In this document: in pieces, positions 23,298 to 37,000 of the stretch
Numbering within the stretch: the stretch's first letter is position 1
Layout of the letters: the number at the start of each line of letters is the position of its first letter
Source of the DNA: Carposina sasakii
Lineage: Eukaryota > Arthropoda > Insecta > Lepidoptera > Carposinidae
NCBI GenBank assembly: GCA_014607495.2
Contig: CP053170.1
Coordinates: 9,920,001-9,984,000 of the forward strand
Direction of reading: 5' to 3'
Length of the DNA: 64,000 bases
Notes under the pieces: model-generated
The model's input: only the letters and a program-made list of their open reading frames with translations
What the model was told of the DNA's origin: nothing
The model's database searches: none
Made by a program: the position numbers and the translations under genes

Positions 23298-24992
23298 GCT
23301 AACACAGAGCGTATACTAAAACGAGACTAAAATACTCTTGAGATTTTTTGCACAATCGCGTCCTTTGAGTAGAAAAGTCGTATAAACCATAATCGCTACT
23401 TTATAGGAGAAAATATATTTTTGCTTTTATACCTAGTTACTTATTAGTAGCTTTATCAACCCTATTAAGTGTAGTGTTTTATTTTTTGATGCTCTTTACA
23501 ATGGAAACCCTTCTTTTATTGTAAGTAAACCTTAGATGAATTAAACTAAGAGAGAGTAAACTAAGAGAGTTTAAAAGTTAGCATGGATTTACGACCATAT
23601 CGTCAAAATGTTTTATACGACCTTTCTACTCAAAGGTAGAGATATCTCTAGGTATTTTATTTTATTCAAAGCTTCACTAGAATACATCAGCTGCATCTCT
23701 TCGTGCATGTCATATGGACGTAGGAGTCGACTAAGGAGAATTCCCCTGAGTTGTTGATGAATTATTTCCTAAGTAGCAATAACTTCAAGAAATCCGAAGT
23801 TCTGGATGTGATCAGCAGTGATAAGTGTTTCTAAAGGTCAATAAATTAAACAACAGAATAAAATTTGTACAACGAATTTATATTTTTTGATTTTTCAAAT
23901 AAATCAAACCACAAGTCTTAAAATTATCTTACATCGATGGTTATGCAAAATAAATCTATACCTAAAACCTAAAATTCGGTACCTCTTCATACTTGATGAA
24001 TACAGGGCAAGAGCATAGTTAAAAGGGAAATGCAATTTTCTTACAAGATATTTATTATTTTTAAACTTTTCGAAAACATTTAAAATTATTGTTAATTGAT
24101 TGTGTATCACAAGTATACATAAGTAGGTACTCTGTTATTGTATTAGTGCCTTCTAAAACGAAGGAGTTATTAATATACCTTTTTGTTAACACAAGAATTT
24201 AAAATTAAACAAATCACTAAATTAAATCCAAAAATTATACGTAAGTACCTACACTTATCAAATATTTTAAACTTTAATAATGAAAAGTCAGTTTTACAAG
24301 GACAGTGATAGTTTTAAGGTAATTTAATTTAAATCAAAGTTCGCGCACAGAAATGCCAAAACTTATACTTAAACTTAGAAAAAAATGCACTTTTAACACA
24401 AGTCATTAATGTTTTGACTAGACAATCACACACACAGACATTCTAAACGTCTAAGGCCACTTCTGTTCTATAATGTAACCTTTGCGCACTGCACTCCGTA
24501 TTCTTCAAAAATCGACACATTTTAATCCTGGTATACTCTACAGCTAATTGCAATAACCAACCTTGATAGATTTTTTACAAAACTCAGAATAATTCTTCAT
24601 TTGTTTTTATACAAAATTTGATATTTGGAATCAAACCGTGTTATTACAAAAAAAATTCAACATTGTTTAGGCTAAACATCGCCTAAATTTGACAGTAGTT
24701 TCATATATCTACTTTGCTGTCAAATGTCATTTTTAAACGCGGTTTCGTTATATCACCGTAATAGTCTGATATTCATTTGAGTATTGCAACTGGCTGTAAA
24801 TGTGTCATTTTACTGTCAACCTCTTGTGACATCATGTCAGATTTTCTGACACAGCTCTTGATACGAGGCAGTGCGTAAAGGCTCACGCACTCCCGTCTTT
24901 GGCGCGTCGACACTGCTTCACAAAAAAAGCTTCAAAAATCTTGGTCCAATAGATCGGTCGTCAGTTAGCGATCAATCACGTTAACTAATGGC

Positions 24993-25092
24993 TCATTTAA
25001 TGATGATGCCGGGCGCCTTGTGGTACTCTACTGGCAAGAATATGTGCATCAGTTTCTCTATCTCACTTCGACAGAGGGGACAACGATTGCAT
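24993..25092 (-). CDS. Dnr1: Dnr1 exon 6 (RING end and C-terminus)
   Basis: The acceptor CTTCTTTACAG precedes one base completing the Arg codon, then CNRCPLCRSEIEKLMHIFLP and VEYHKAPGIIIK, stop TGA at 24,993-24,995. CPLC supplies the last RING ligand pair. The 3' untranslated region runs left through AT-rich DNA. A possible AATAAA (minus) is at 24,051-24,056. Confidence 0.93.
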
Positions 25093-28000
25093 CTGTAAAG
25101 AAGGAGATATCTATTAAAGTCGGTTCTGTATTTCAAGTTTTATTTATATTAAGTAATATTCATGTTATTCACGAATTAGCGTAGCAGAAAAAACCTAACT
25201 AAAAATTATTAAAAAAAAATACTTTTATAGTTGATCGATAATATTATTATTAGATAACTATGTATATAACTATGTAATATATTCTCCTTTATGTCAAAGG
25301 CAAACATTAGTCTTGACCAAACACTCTGTATCGCGCCCTTAACAGTAAAGTTAATATAAAACGTTACATACAAAACTACATAAGTACCTACTGCAAACTT
25401 AAGGCAGTGGGTACTAGAAAACCTACTTTCTAAATACCTAAGAATATTTTCAGTAAATCCTTACCTAGGTGCGCATTCGCTACAGCAGACAACATGTCGA
25501 CACGGCAGGAAGAGTGTATCCATCGCCTGGTCCATACAAACGCGGCACGCGAGCGCGTCTCCCGACAGACTGCGAGATCGCGAGCGGGATTCCTGGAGAC
25601 AAGACGGTAGATTAGAAAACCGGCCGTAAAACAAATGCCAAATCTTTGTCAATGTGAGTTTTGAAAGAAACCATATTGCGCCAACCCTATGATTAATGGG
25701 ATAAGGGCAGGAAGATAATGAAGACGGTAGATTAGAAAAATGTACGATCGGTCACATAAAGCTATTTAGCATAATGCTGTCGTCATTAACGGACGTAAAT
25801 ATGCAAACTGATATATGCGTCTACGTGTGCCGCTATTTTATCACAGAAAACCATATAGCGTGATTGGCGTTGCAGTGTTGAAAACCGGCTCCCTAATTAC
25901 CTGACTTGCAAAAGCAAAGTATTAGCAATGCGACAGCGAAAATTGTGAGTCTGTGAATCTGCTTCTGTTCTGCTAGTTACGTGTTTGTTGCGAATTGCGT
26001 TCTGTGTAGGTTAGGTATGTACCGTCAGTAGAGTCCGTTTAATAAATTAACTTCTATGTCAAATCCTTATTAAAGAACTAACATTTTTTGTATGTAGTAA
26101 CGCCGATGATTGTCAATCATACTAACACAATATATAATTAGTGCGTTAGAGAGTAAGTACATTCTTTGAATTAGTGCCTTAGAATAATAATTCGGAGCGA
26201 AGACCTATCGTTAATCTAAGATTAGTGCCATCATTCAAAGGAACTGTGTGATGAAACGCACTCTAGTCATCACTAAAATTACTAGGTACGTACGTAGGTA
26301 TTATTAAAGACTATTGCAATTGGCATTGGCATACAAGAAAAAAATGCAATTAAGTAGCATTATGGTTTTTCAATAAGGAAAATCAAGTCATCGGGTTTCC
26401 GCATTTAGTCCCTGTAGATATTAAATCATATCACACTTTGAGATTAAAAATCCCCAAGCAGCTACGTAGGTAAATACTTGTGAGTTGTGTGACGCTTAAT
26501 ATATAAAAGTAAGTAGGTATTTATATTATAGACCTTATGACAAAATATGTTTTCATACAAAAAACATAGTATAGGTAGGTACGGTTATTATGATCATGCC
26601 CTTTTGCACCTTGAATAATTTATACTTGATATTTGCAGGTGCTAACTGTTACATACGCAATATTTTGAATTTCCCGGTTCCATAGATTAAAAAAGCTCTA
26701 TTTGATAGCCATTTTAATCCACAAAACTCACAGTTCCTCAAGTAGCGACATCTATCTTGTAAAACCGGTACTACTTTCAATTTCTACGTTCCTCTTTCAA
26801 AATTCATAGTGTTTCTATATAGAAAGGTTAGGTTAGGTTATGCATACCTTGTGATCACCCCCATGTTCGTTGCGTTTGGACTGGTGCGCGCTCATGGCGT
26901 TGGCATGCGCTTCCCTTCGTGCCTTGTCGTGTACTTCCCGGCAGGTCCGCTGAATGTCGAAGACGTATCGCCGGCCGAGGGTCGAGGAGTCGTTAAAAAT
27001 CGATGCTATTGTACCCTGGAATAGATGAGAGTATTTACTAACATGAATCTAAAGAAGCTATAATGACAACATGACAGTTTCTGACACATAATTTGGTAAA
27101 TTGGTGTTTTACTATGGATATGAATTTGATATAGGTTTTTGGGATGGCGGAGATCTGTGGAGGTCCTCTGCTTCAGCTAGTGGATACAGGAACATAAGTC
27201 AAGTCAATGTAAAATTATTCGAAACTGAAACCTACTCTTGTCTTGTGACTTGTCCATATTCTTATACCTACTTGTACCCAACCCATGTTTAATTAATTAA
27301 AGTAATGCTTGTATGTATGCATGTCCCTGGGACATTGTCTAGATTAAGACCTACAAGTAATTTTATATGTTTAATTAAATTAAAGAAATAAAATAAAATA
27401 ATCAAAGTCCAACTAATTTAAATAATATATAGTATTTTTATCGATGTGTTAGTTGTTATTGTATTTGTAACATTCTAGTCAAACTAGGTACCTTACCGTT
27501 TCATCATACAACCTTGTATTTTAATATTTGTAAACAATAGTACCCGCGCTTAAGTGCATGCACATCAATAGGTACAAAGTTTGTATTTGGAAATTTTCTG
27601 TTGTGGGATTAAGTCGGATAAGGTAGGATACCTTAATTTAATACATCATCAATTCATCATACCTAGTCATCACAAGGTAGAAAGTACGTACTTAATTAGC
27701 TACCTACCTATTTCATTATTAAAATAATGTATAAGTACTTGAACTCTAAGGTATGTTAACAAAAATAGAAAATCCTTTGTACATTGTTTTTCACCTCACA
27801 CCTTTAGCCTCCATTAAAACTTCAGTAAAAAATAGGTTTAAGATAAACATAGGTTCTCGGTAGTTTTCGCTTAGTTTATTTACCTTTAAATCCCTGATGA
27901 ACTGTTCAGTGACATCAGTGCGGACTGTTTCGCAGCAGTAGAAAGCGTGTTTCTCTGTCACCGCGCGGTAGAGTGCAGCTGCTTGCTTGCCAGTGGCCAT

Positions 28001-31000
28001 CTTTATGTGCAACGTTGCCAGATTTCCTTCTCCTGTGACGTAGGCCAGTTGGAAAATACGTCGGAGTGGCTGCGCGCGATGTATCGCCGTGTATGGAATG
28101 CTGGAATTATAATAAACTATGTTATAATCTAGTTCGTCACAGATAGTGGCATGGATTGTAATGGTTATTATTAGTATGGAGAATTCATAAACAACTTAAG
28201 TAATGTTAATATAATCTTGGAAAATAAACATACGATTTCGAGTCTCAATATTTGTGAATAGGTTCTTTACAGCGAGCTATTTCCATAGCATTTCGTTTGA
28301 CATACCTACCCATTTTGTTAGGTAGGTACGCCCTGTATATTAAAAATGTTTAGGTAGGTATATATCTAATTTTATGAAAATTACTTAGAATAAAGATTCG
28401 CTCCGCTTCGCTCAGAGCGGAGCGAAGACCTCTCATTAATCCAAGGAAAATTAATACATATTATAATAGTTAAGTCAAAAATTTTGGCATTTGTCCTTGT
28501 TTAAATAAATATATTAATCCAACCTCAAGGGGAGCGGCTAAAGCTTTATGGATTATGAAATAGCTATTATATTATACCTAGCTACCATAATTGCACTGAC
28601 CAGATTTTAGTGCTTTGATGGCCTTTGCGAACGCAACATTTGCATTAGAAAGTATATTCTGCCTACATACATGTTTTTGCAAAATTTTGCTGACATACGC
28701 ATTAATAAAACAATTTGAAGTAGATAAGTTAGCAACACAGTACATATGTTATCAGGTTACGCAAACAGAAATTTATCAACAAAAGGATAGTTGTTTTGAA
28801 CATGTTAATAAGAATACTGTTAAGTACATTATTATGGTGCGTGAATTAGATTGATAATTTCACAAAAACATAATGATCCTCGCATGAAGAAACAATAAAC
28901 TTTAATCTATAGCTGAAGCTTTGTACCTATAGATAATACTTTTAAAATAGAAAAACATGTTTTGTAAATAAATATCGACCTAATAATCTCGGAATGTCCA
29001 ATATAAATATAACATTATGGTCACTATACTAGTCAGGTCGCAAAAATAGATTTAGAGGCGTTACATGAGATATTTACCTCTGTTTTTCAACTCCAATATC
29101 CTGTTCCCCAACACACGAAGGTCTGTAAATGACGATGCCGTGGGGTCCCACTCCAACGCTTGTGCTAAGTCTGCACCCACACCCTCCCATGTTCTGTCCC
29201 GAAGCCAAACAGCCAACGGTGGCGCCACCATCTATTTCCTGGTCATCCCTAGCCCTCGTTGGCTCCTCATTCTGCTGCGCATGGTATAACAAGTGACTGT
29301 ACAAGTTATGCGCATTGTTGGACTCCGTCACTGGTTTACAGAAGAAGAGCTCCTCTCCAAAGGATTCTAGTTTAGATATCTCCTTTAGGAGCCTATACTC
29401 CGCTTGTGATGCTCGTATTCCCGCCATTTCTGAGTGGTATTCGATGATTTTTGCAATATGGTCGTCAGATTTCTCGCCTTGTGGGCCAATTTTGTCATAT
29501 TCCTCGTAAATTTCGGGGACAGGGTCCTCTGGATCGCAGTCACCAGTTTCAGCTTGAGCTATATAAGCTATCAACCTTCTGGCGACTTCCTGATCGGCGA
29601 CGACCAGTCTACCTTCGGTGAGGTCCAGTTTCGCGTGAAGGTAGAACTGGTGTCGCGTTGGTTCGTTGATGAGAAGATGAGGGGGAACCCAGAACTTGAC
29701 GCGAAGGTCGAGGCGTCCGCCAGGTATGCCGTGAGGGTCGAGGGGGTTCCGCAAGTTTAGCCATCTTCCGGGACCTGACCCTGAGCTGACGCGGAGTCCG
29801 AAATAATCGGCTTCGGCGCCAATGCCCAATTTTTCGCATACCTGAAAGAAATTGAAAAATAGCCTTTAGTAATAGATATAGCTACGAGTAACACATACTT
29901 AGGAAATTAGATATAAATAACAATATAAATCGATTAATGGTCGTATAAAAAGAGGATGACATACAATAATATATTTATTTGCATAAAAAAGGTAAAAATA
30001 TAGTATGTACCTATGTGTGATTCATACATAACCAAGTATCTAACCTAACTTATAAACAAACTGTGCATAAATAAGTAAAGGTGATAAATATTTACTAAAC
30101 ATAAGCATTATTTGCGCAGGAGTTTAAAAGTTGGTCGGTAGGTGTACCTACCTACCTCCTACTACTTAAAAAGGAACTCGAACATTTTGTGTAAACAACC
30201 GAATGCTAATCTAATTGTTTTTATACCTAGAAATACCATGCTAATGTTGATTTGGCCACCATAAAATGATTGGTCTTTTATACATAAGTTTCTATAGCAG
30301 CTACCTGACATAACATAACCTATCACGTCTGGAGTTTATGCTGTAATAAAAAATACCTACTATATTTTCTTTCTACTAAAAGAGGAAATAAAATTCAATT
30401 TGTCAAGAAACCGCTTGTGAAAGTAAAACCGAAATCGTGTAGGAATATATTATCGCCGAGGTCATGCATTGTCATTTTCAGTAGGTATGCGCATTTACCT
30501 AAGTAAACAGTTCATCACACTTAAACCTAAACGTAAATTTAGTCCTTTTCTCTCTCTTAGCCATTTATGTTAAGAACGGAGAGAGATAGACCTGACTAAG
30601 AGGTTTAGGTTTAAGTGTGACTGCCGGAATCGAACCTAGTTACTGATAAAAGTCGAACTAAATTATGCGAACTTTAAAAATAACAACATAGGTAGTATAC
30701 TTTATAGCCATGTTGATTGAAAACTAGCCTAACCTGCACGAGGTGTAACTCGTGATATTTCTAGTATATAGGCTCTGTTCTGCTCTGTATGCAATATGAC
30801 TAATTTAGCTACGCAGATAAGTAAGCAAGTAACTACATAAGCTGGAGCTACCTTAATAGGTAATCCTAGCAAAGCTTAAACCTTTTGTTTTTTGTTCGAT
30901 GAGAGCAAACTAATCAAAAAGTATTCACAAGTACCTATCAATCAATCAGTCAACAATCTAGATGTTAAAAGCCTAGTCTAGAAAGTAGGTACCATGTTAA

Positions 31001-34000
31001 GAGAAATAATTATAACTACGTAAAAAATAACAAAATAATACGCTCTTGTCAGTATGTGCTGCCATCTACTATTGAAATCAAATGTAAGTGGTGGTGCCAC
31101 CTATTATCTAAGTTCCAACAGAGTTTCTCATTTTGTATGAAAACGAACTTAGGTACTATTTTATTTGTTTTCAGCGAAGTTAGAAAACGCATTGAATAAA
31201 ATAAAAAGCACTTATAAAAACTCATTAGGTTGAATGAAACTAAGGTTAAATAGATTGAGAAGGTGCAAAGAATAATAAAAATTTGCAAACTTGCTTTATT
31301 CAATTAGCTATTTATTGGTGTTAACTTATTTATAAGTATAACAAAAAGCCGGATGCGGCAAATCACTAGTAGGTATCTACTTTACGTCTACACTTTGACA
31401 AATTTGATAGGTGTGTATTATTGAAACTTGCTTGAAACTTGCTCCTTTAAGTTCATGCAATTTTCGAAACAAGAAGTAATAAACGTTTCGAAATTTAACC
31501 GGTTCTAATAAGAGATGTATCTTTTACAACAAAATTACTGGTTGCTGTACGTACCTATAAGTAAGTACTAGGTAAGGTACACGTTCTTTAACCGTTGGAT
31601 TGGGTAGCGGGATTTTTGATTAATGTCTTTCCATATTCGTAATTTACCCTTAAAATGGGGAATATTAGTATGTAATGGAAACATTATTTTGTTAACCCTT
31701 AAATGATGTCGGCCTATTATAGGTATTTGGTATTTTGTTTACTAGCTTTATGAAATCATTAATACTACATATTTATTATTTTGGAAATTTTATTAGAACT
31801 GAATCAGTAGGTACTACGTAACAAAATATAAACAAGCACGCGGCGCGGCGGCGTGGCGCCATTGGAATAAATTATAAAAAATTGGTAAAAATACAACACA
31901 ACAACAGTGTAAGCTTGTATATCTAATAGGTGCTAAAAAAATAAGCTACCTACTTATAGTAAGGTAGTACAGGATTTTAAAGTATTAACAAACAAGGCGC
32001 GTTTCTACATCCTTACATTGAGTTCGACGACCTTTACAATAACGTTACAGACAGATGACTATACTTACTTAAAAAATAAATAGGATCATTTACAAAAAAT
32101 TATAATTATTGGACAAAGCTCTCTCCTACATACTGTCGTAGGTATATATAAAAAGAAACGATATATTTGAATAGTTTTAAAAAAAAATATTGTTAAGTAT
32201 ACGAATATTATCGAATATGAGTAGGTACCTAACTATAAGATGAATATAATAGGCCATTAAATGAAGTTTACTTTCTCATTAGACCGATTTGTTTTAGGTT
32301 AATGGATTCCCAATTCATTATTAACAGCTTGTTTATCTCTAACTTGAGGTTTTACTCAATTTTGTTTAGTTTCTTAGCAAGTAGACATTTACGGTGTAAT
32401 ACAACACTTTTAATACCTATTTAAATTGGTGCTCCGTATGAAAATAGAAAGCCAACACCAACAGATTATTCCTACGTTATTTTGAAGCGTACAAAAGAGG
32501 CAAAACATCTCAAACTACCATCCCAACCCAGATGTTTTCTCTCCGTCTCCTTTCACTGTAACCTTGTCTCTTTCGCACAGCACGCTTGTATCACGACGAT
32601 CACGCATCCACCGCGTGCGCAAGGTGTTTTTATCTGTTGGCTGCCTAGTCTCAGTGAATCTACTTGGCAATTTTAGCATCTCGCTCACTAAAAGATTGAG
32701 TAGAGATTGAGAGAGTACAATTCATCTTTGTATATTTTTATTATATTGTGTTGTATGTGCACAAACAAATAGTTTATCCGTCATATGTAATTTTTTAAAC
32801 CTATTAACACTTATAAATATTATTAAGAAAATGAAAAAAAAAAAATCATCCAAGTAACATTTGAACTCACGACCTCTTAGTAAACGTGCTTTTTGCTCTA
32901 ACCAACTGAGCTATCGGCCCCCTTATTACCCTAAAAAGCAAAGCGATAGCGAAAATTGTACAAAATACGCTTATTGCTTGTCAAATTCGTATTACGTAAA
33001 ATGAATTTCAAAGGAACTTTGACATTTCAAGACGAATATTGTACAATTTTCGCTATCGCATTGCTTCGGCTTTGCTATTGCAAGTTAGGTAATCAGGGGG
33101 CGGGACAATTAACTCGGATGACTATTAACACTTAATTGGGAATATGTAATTTTTTATTTATGAATTAAAGTCAATTATGATTGAAATTAAAACTTCTTTA
33201 AGTTGAATTATTTTGAATGATTTTGAATTATTTGTTGAATAATACAACGCCAAACAAGGACGTCTTTATCACTAAATATGATCTCTGATAATGCCGGATT
33301 TTCGTTGTATTTTTTAAAATTGCGTCAGGTTTCTCTTCTATTTTTGTTTGCTTCTATAATACCTCTATCTAGCTATGATATAAAATATGAAAAAAAAAAA
33401 AAAATCGAGGGCAACAGTGACTGATATCATTGTAAGTGGCAAACTCCAATGACTCTAACCTTGGTCTATCAAAAAACATTTCACAAATATTATTATATTC
33501 AGCGGATATAATTATAACAGTGTGTTTTTTATCATTAGGTATAGAACTTTTTTAATTATGACAACTTTTTTACGTTAGTAAAATAATATTATTTTTTCAC
33601 GCATACGAATGTATCTAAACCTATATTGAACATGGATATAAAAATATCTATAACTTATCCTAATAATAGCATAATTATTTGTACAATTGAAAATCTCTTG
33701 GCAACTACATAGTTACCGGGAAAATACTTTAAGGTTTTGCTAGAGCGACTCACACCTACCATAGCTATTTCAAAATTATTTGCATTATATTATCATCATT
33801 TATCACGTTCTGCATACCTGCTTACTTAGGTATGCCAAATCAATATTTTGAAAATGATAAGTAAGAGATATTAATTAGTTGAGAGTACAGTATAGGTACC
33901 ACGTGTACCTACTTATAAAATTATTAAATTTATTTCTACCTACTTATTCTATTTTATATTAAAACAATCTACACAAAGCTTTTAAAAATATTCAAAAGAA

Positions 34001-37000
34001 AACAGGTACAAAAAACACATTTGAAGTTATTTTTAGGTTCAAAACACAAAGTTCGAGAAGCTGAATGTTGCAGAATATTAAGCAGTTCAACTTGAAGGAG
34101 GTACGGTAAACCCACAAGCAAGAGGCGTGTCTGTAGTAGGTAAAACTTATATAATATTATAACTGGTTTGTGTTAGTATACATATACGCCACGTTTTAAA
34201 TTACTTAAAAACAGAATACTTAAACGAAGTATTTAACTTATATGACATCATCATTTAGTCAGTAGCGTAAATTTTATCGTCCTTGGTTGGTGGGTGGATA
34301 TTAAAGTCCTTATATCCTAATGAACCAATTAAGACCTTTACGTTATACAGTTTTTAAATTTTTACAGTTTTTAAGTTTTTAAATTGGACTAATGTCTGTT
34401 GATGGTAAGAATCTTTTGATTTTTATTGATTACTTATACTAGAATTAACTAGGAATCAATGGGAAACTATAAAAGTGACCTAAGTAGAGAATTTCAATGG
34501 GAGATAATAAAATATTTTTTTAATTCGATATGTGCCCTTCGACATTACACATCGCATAGACCGGTCTTCAAATTATGCGCATATCACGCTTTTACAAGCC
34601 AGAGCGGCCATGTTGGTCGTTTTTTTAACATGAATTTATGTGTTATTTAACAATGGCGAGTGCGGAATTTAATAAGTAATCATTGTCATTGTATAAAATG
34701 GTTTCCAACAATACGTTTGTTCTTATTATTTTAACATGAAATTGGCATCTACTTTTGTACGTAAATATCCTGTTCTTCAAGAGAAAGTAGGAATTCCTAA
34801 TTTAGGGCACCACTTACGTTAATGTATCAAAGCTAGATTTCCAAATTAAAGTTACCTTTGCACTTCTTATTATTTAAATAGAATAGCGTTGAAGTTATTT
34901 TATACACTTACTATATTTACTATTAATATAATATTATGATAATAATCTCATTATTTTCGTGACCGTATATGAATTGCAAAGTGAGACACTTACTTATCTA
35001 ACTACTACGTAGTTACAGAACAGAACCTGACTACAATTGTATTTAAAAACAGGTTCTGTTAGGTTTCTGACCTTTTCCCACTAGGATTTACTCCTGTAGT
35101 TAGTATGTACACTACATCTGCACAATAATAAAGATTGTTGCTGTCATCAACTCTATCAATAAAGTACTGAAAGGCCACTTAGTCCCTAATAGTATACGAT
35201 TATTATTAGACGGTGATATTGATATTACAACAGAAAAAATGAGCAACTATAAAGAAGAAATATTACAAAAACCGTCTAGGTAAAGTATGAATAAGGGTGT
35301 TAATAACTTTTTTCTGGTCAATGACACGTCCTTGTGTAGAAACGACAAACAAATGCGTTGGGTGGGTTGGACGTGGATTTGGACTGTCTCCAAGCACGAA
35401 GCATAGTCGTGAAATTCTCGTGGTGTTTCCAAAATTTGGTGATACCCCTCTCGTGACTGTGATTCTGTGTCTATTCCAAAAATAGGTTGATATTTTTATA
35501 TTATATTTGCGGTTGGTAAGAAATTGTGATAATCTTATCTAAACACGATTTGAAATAATATTAGAATCGGAATAACGCGGAAAATAATTTTGTAAGGACT
35601 TACTATACCAAGTTATTGAATATTCAAGCCGACCCATTATGGCCCCTATACAGTGTGTCAAACACCTGAACTCGTTCCGTGAGTGTACAGTTCAAATACA
35701 AAGTCCATGTAACATACAGGTGATAGAGTTTTAGTATGGATTCAACGGTTAACTATACAATTTACATATATTTTTTGTATACATGTAGGTTATTTTTTAT
35801 TAAGCCTGTAAGTAGGTTCTCTACCTAGTTATGTTCCGCAAAAAAGGAAATTTAGGTATGTTTTCACATTGGTAAATTATTTTTCAGTACTTAAATAAAT
35901 GCATGCTCTTACAGAGAAAATAAAGTGGGGAGTGGCCTACGTGATTAACGGAACGTACGTTTTGTTTTATTAACCCACTGCCTGACGTTCAGTTAACCAG
36001 GCTTCACAATCTAGACACACGGAACCTAACTAAATTTCCATTTTTTTTTTGTTTTAAATTCTTATATTATTCCAAGTACGTACGATTGTGCCACTATTAC
36101 GCCTAGAAATATCACATTTACCATACTAAGTTATTTATTACAAAAGGATAATTTATAAGCTAGACGTAAAATTTTTATGATATAATATTCTGTACGTATG
36201 TTAATAAAATCCTCATAAAAATATTATAGCGGTAAAGGTATACATCAATATCCTTCAAAAGTTTCCATTGGCCTGTATGTAGCTATGATAATATCAATAA
36301 TTTATTGTGTAAGGAGGTTACAACGTTTATCTATTTATTAAAGGGCTGGCCAAGTTACCTACTCGTACATTATCAATAATAGGCACTAGCGGTGCGATTT
36401 TTAAAACTTTACAATTCTTAGAACTTTAGAACGTTATTTCCCATTCCTGTGGGTATTTTGGGAAAACCTTTCTTATCGTCTGTTCACGTTATACAAAAAT
36501 ATACTCTCCAAGCTTCAGGTCTCCAAGATCATCTGTTTAGGTTATGCGTTGATCCGTCAGTCATTCAGGACAAAACATTTTACATATCCCTACTTACGAG
36601 TATAGTTTAAGATAGTTTATTTTGATCTTTTTAAGCTACCGATTGGTATTGTATTAGGTAAAGATTTCATGTAAAATATCAGTATCTACCCACAACGCTT
36701 GTTTTTTTTTAAATTTGGTCACAATAGCTTTTCAAGGTTTTGCAACATAACAGTTTTGTTTTAGGAAAACGAAACATTCACGTAAACAAAAAATTGCATA
36801 AATCACCCAAGCTGTGGGTTTATAAACAGCCTACCGAAAATAAATATAAACCAATATACTGGTTACTCATAACCAAAATATTTTTAAATATAGTTAAAAA
36901 AAATTGTTTTCGTAAGTATTTTGATAACATTTTAGATGAATAATAAAAATAACTTATACCTACCTACCTACCTCCTTATTCTAATCTTATTCTTTTAAGG

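Noticed and set aside
26809..27024. 71-codon plus-strand open frame
   Set aside because: Antisense shadow of Dnr1 exon 4, which has proper splice sites and matches MYLIP-type sequence.
29434..29760. 108-codon plus-strand open frame
   Set aside because: Antisense shadow of Dnr1 exon 2.
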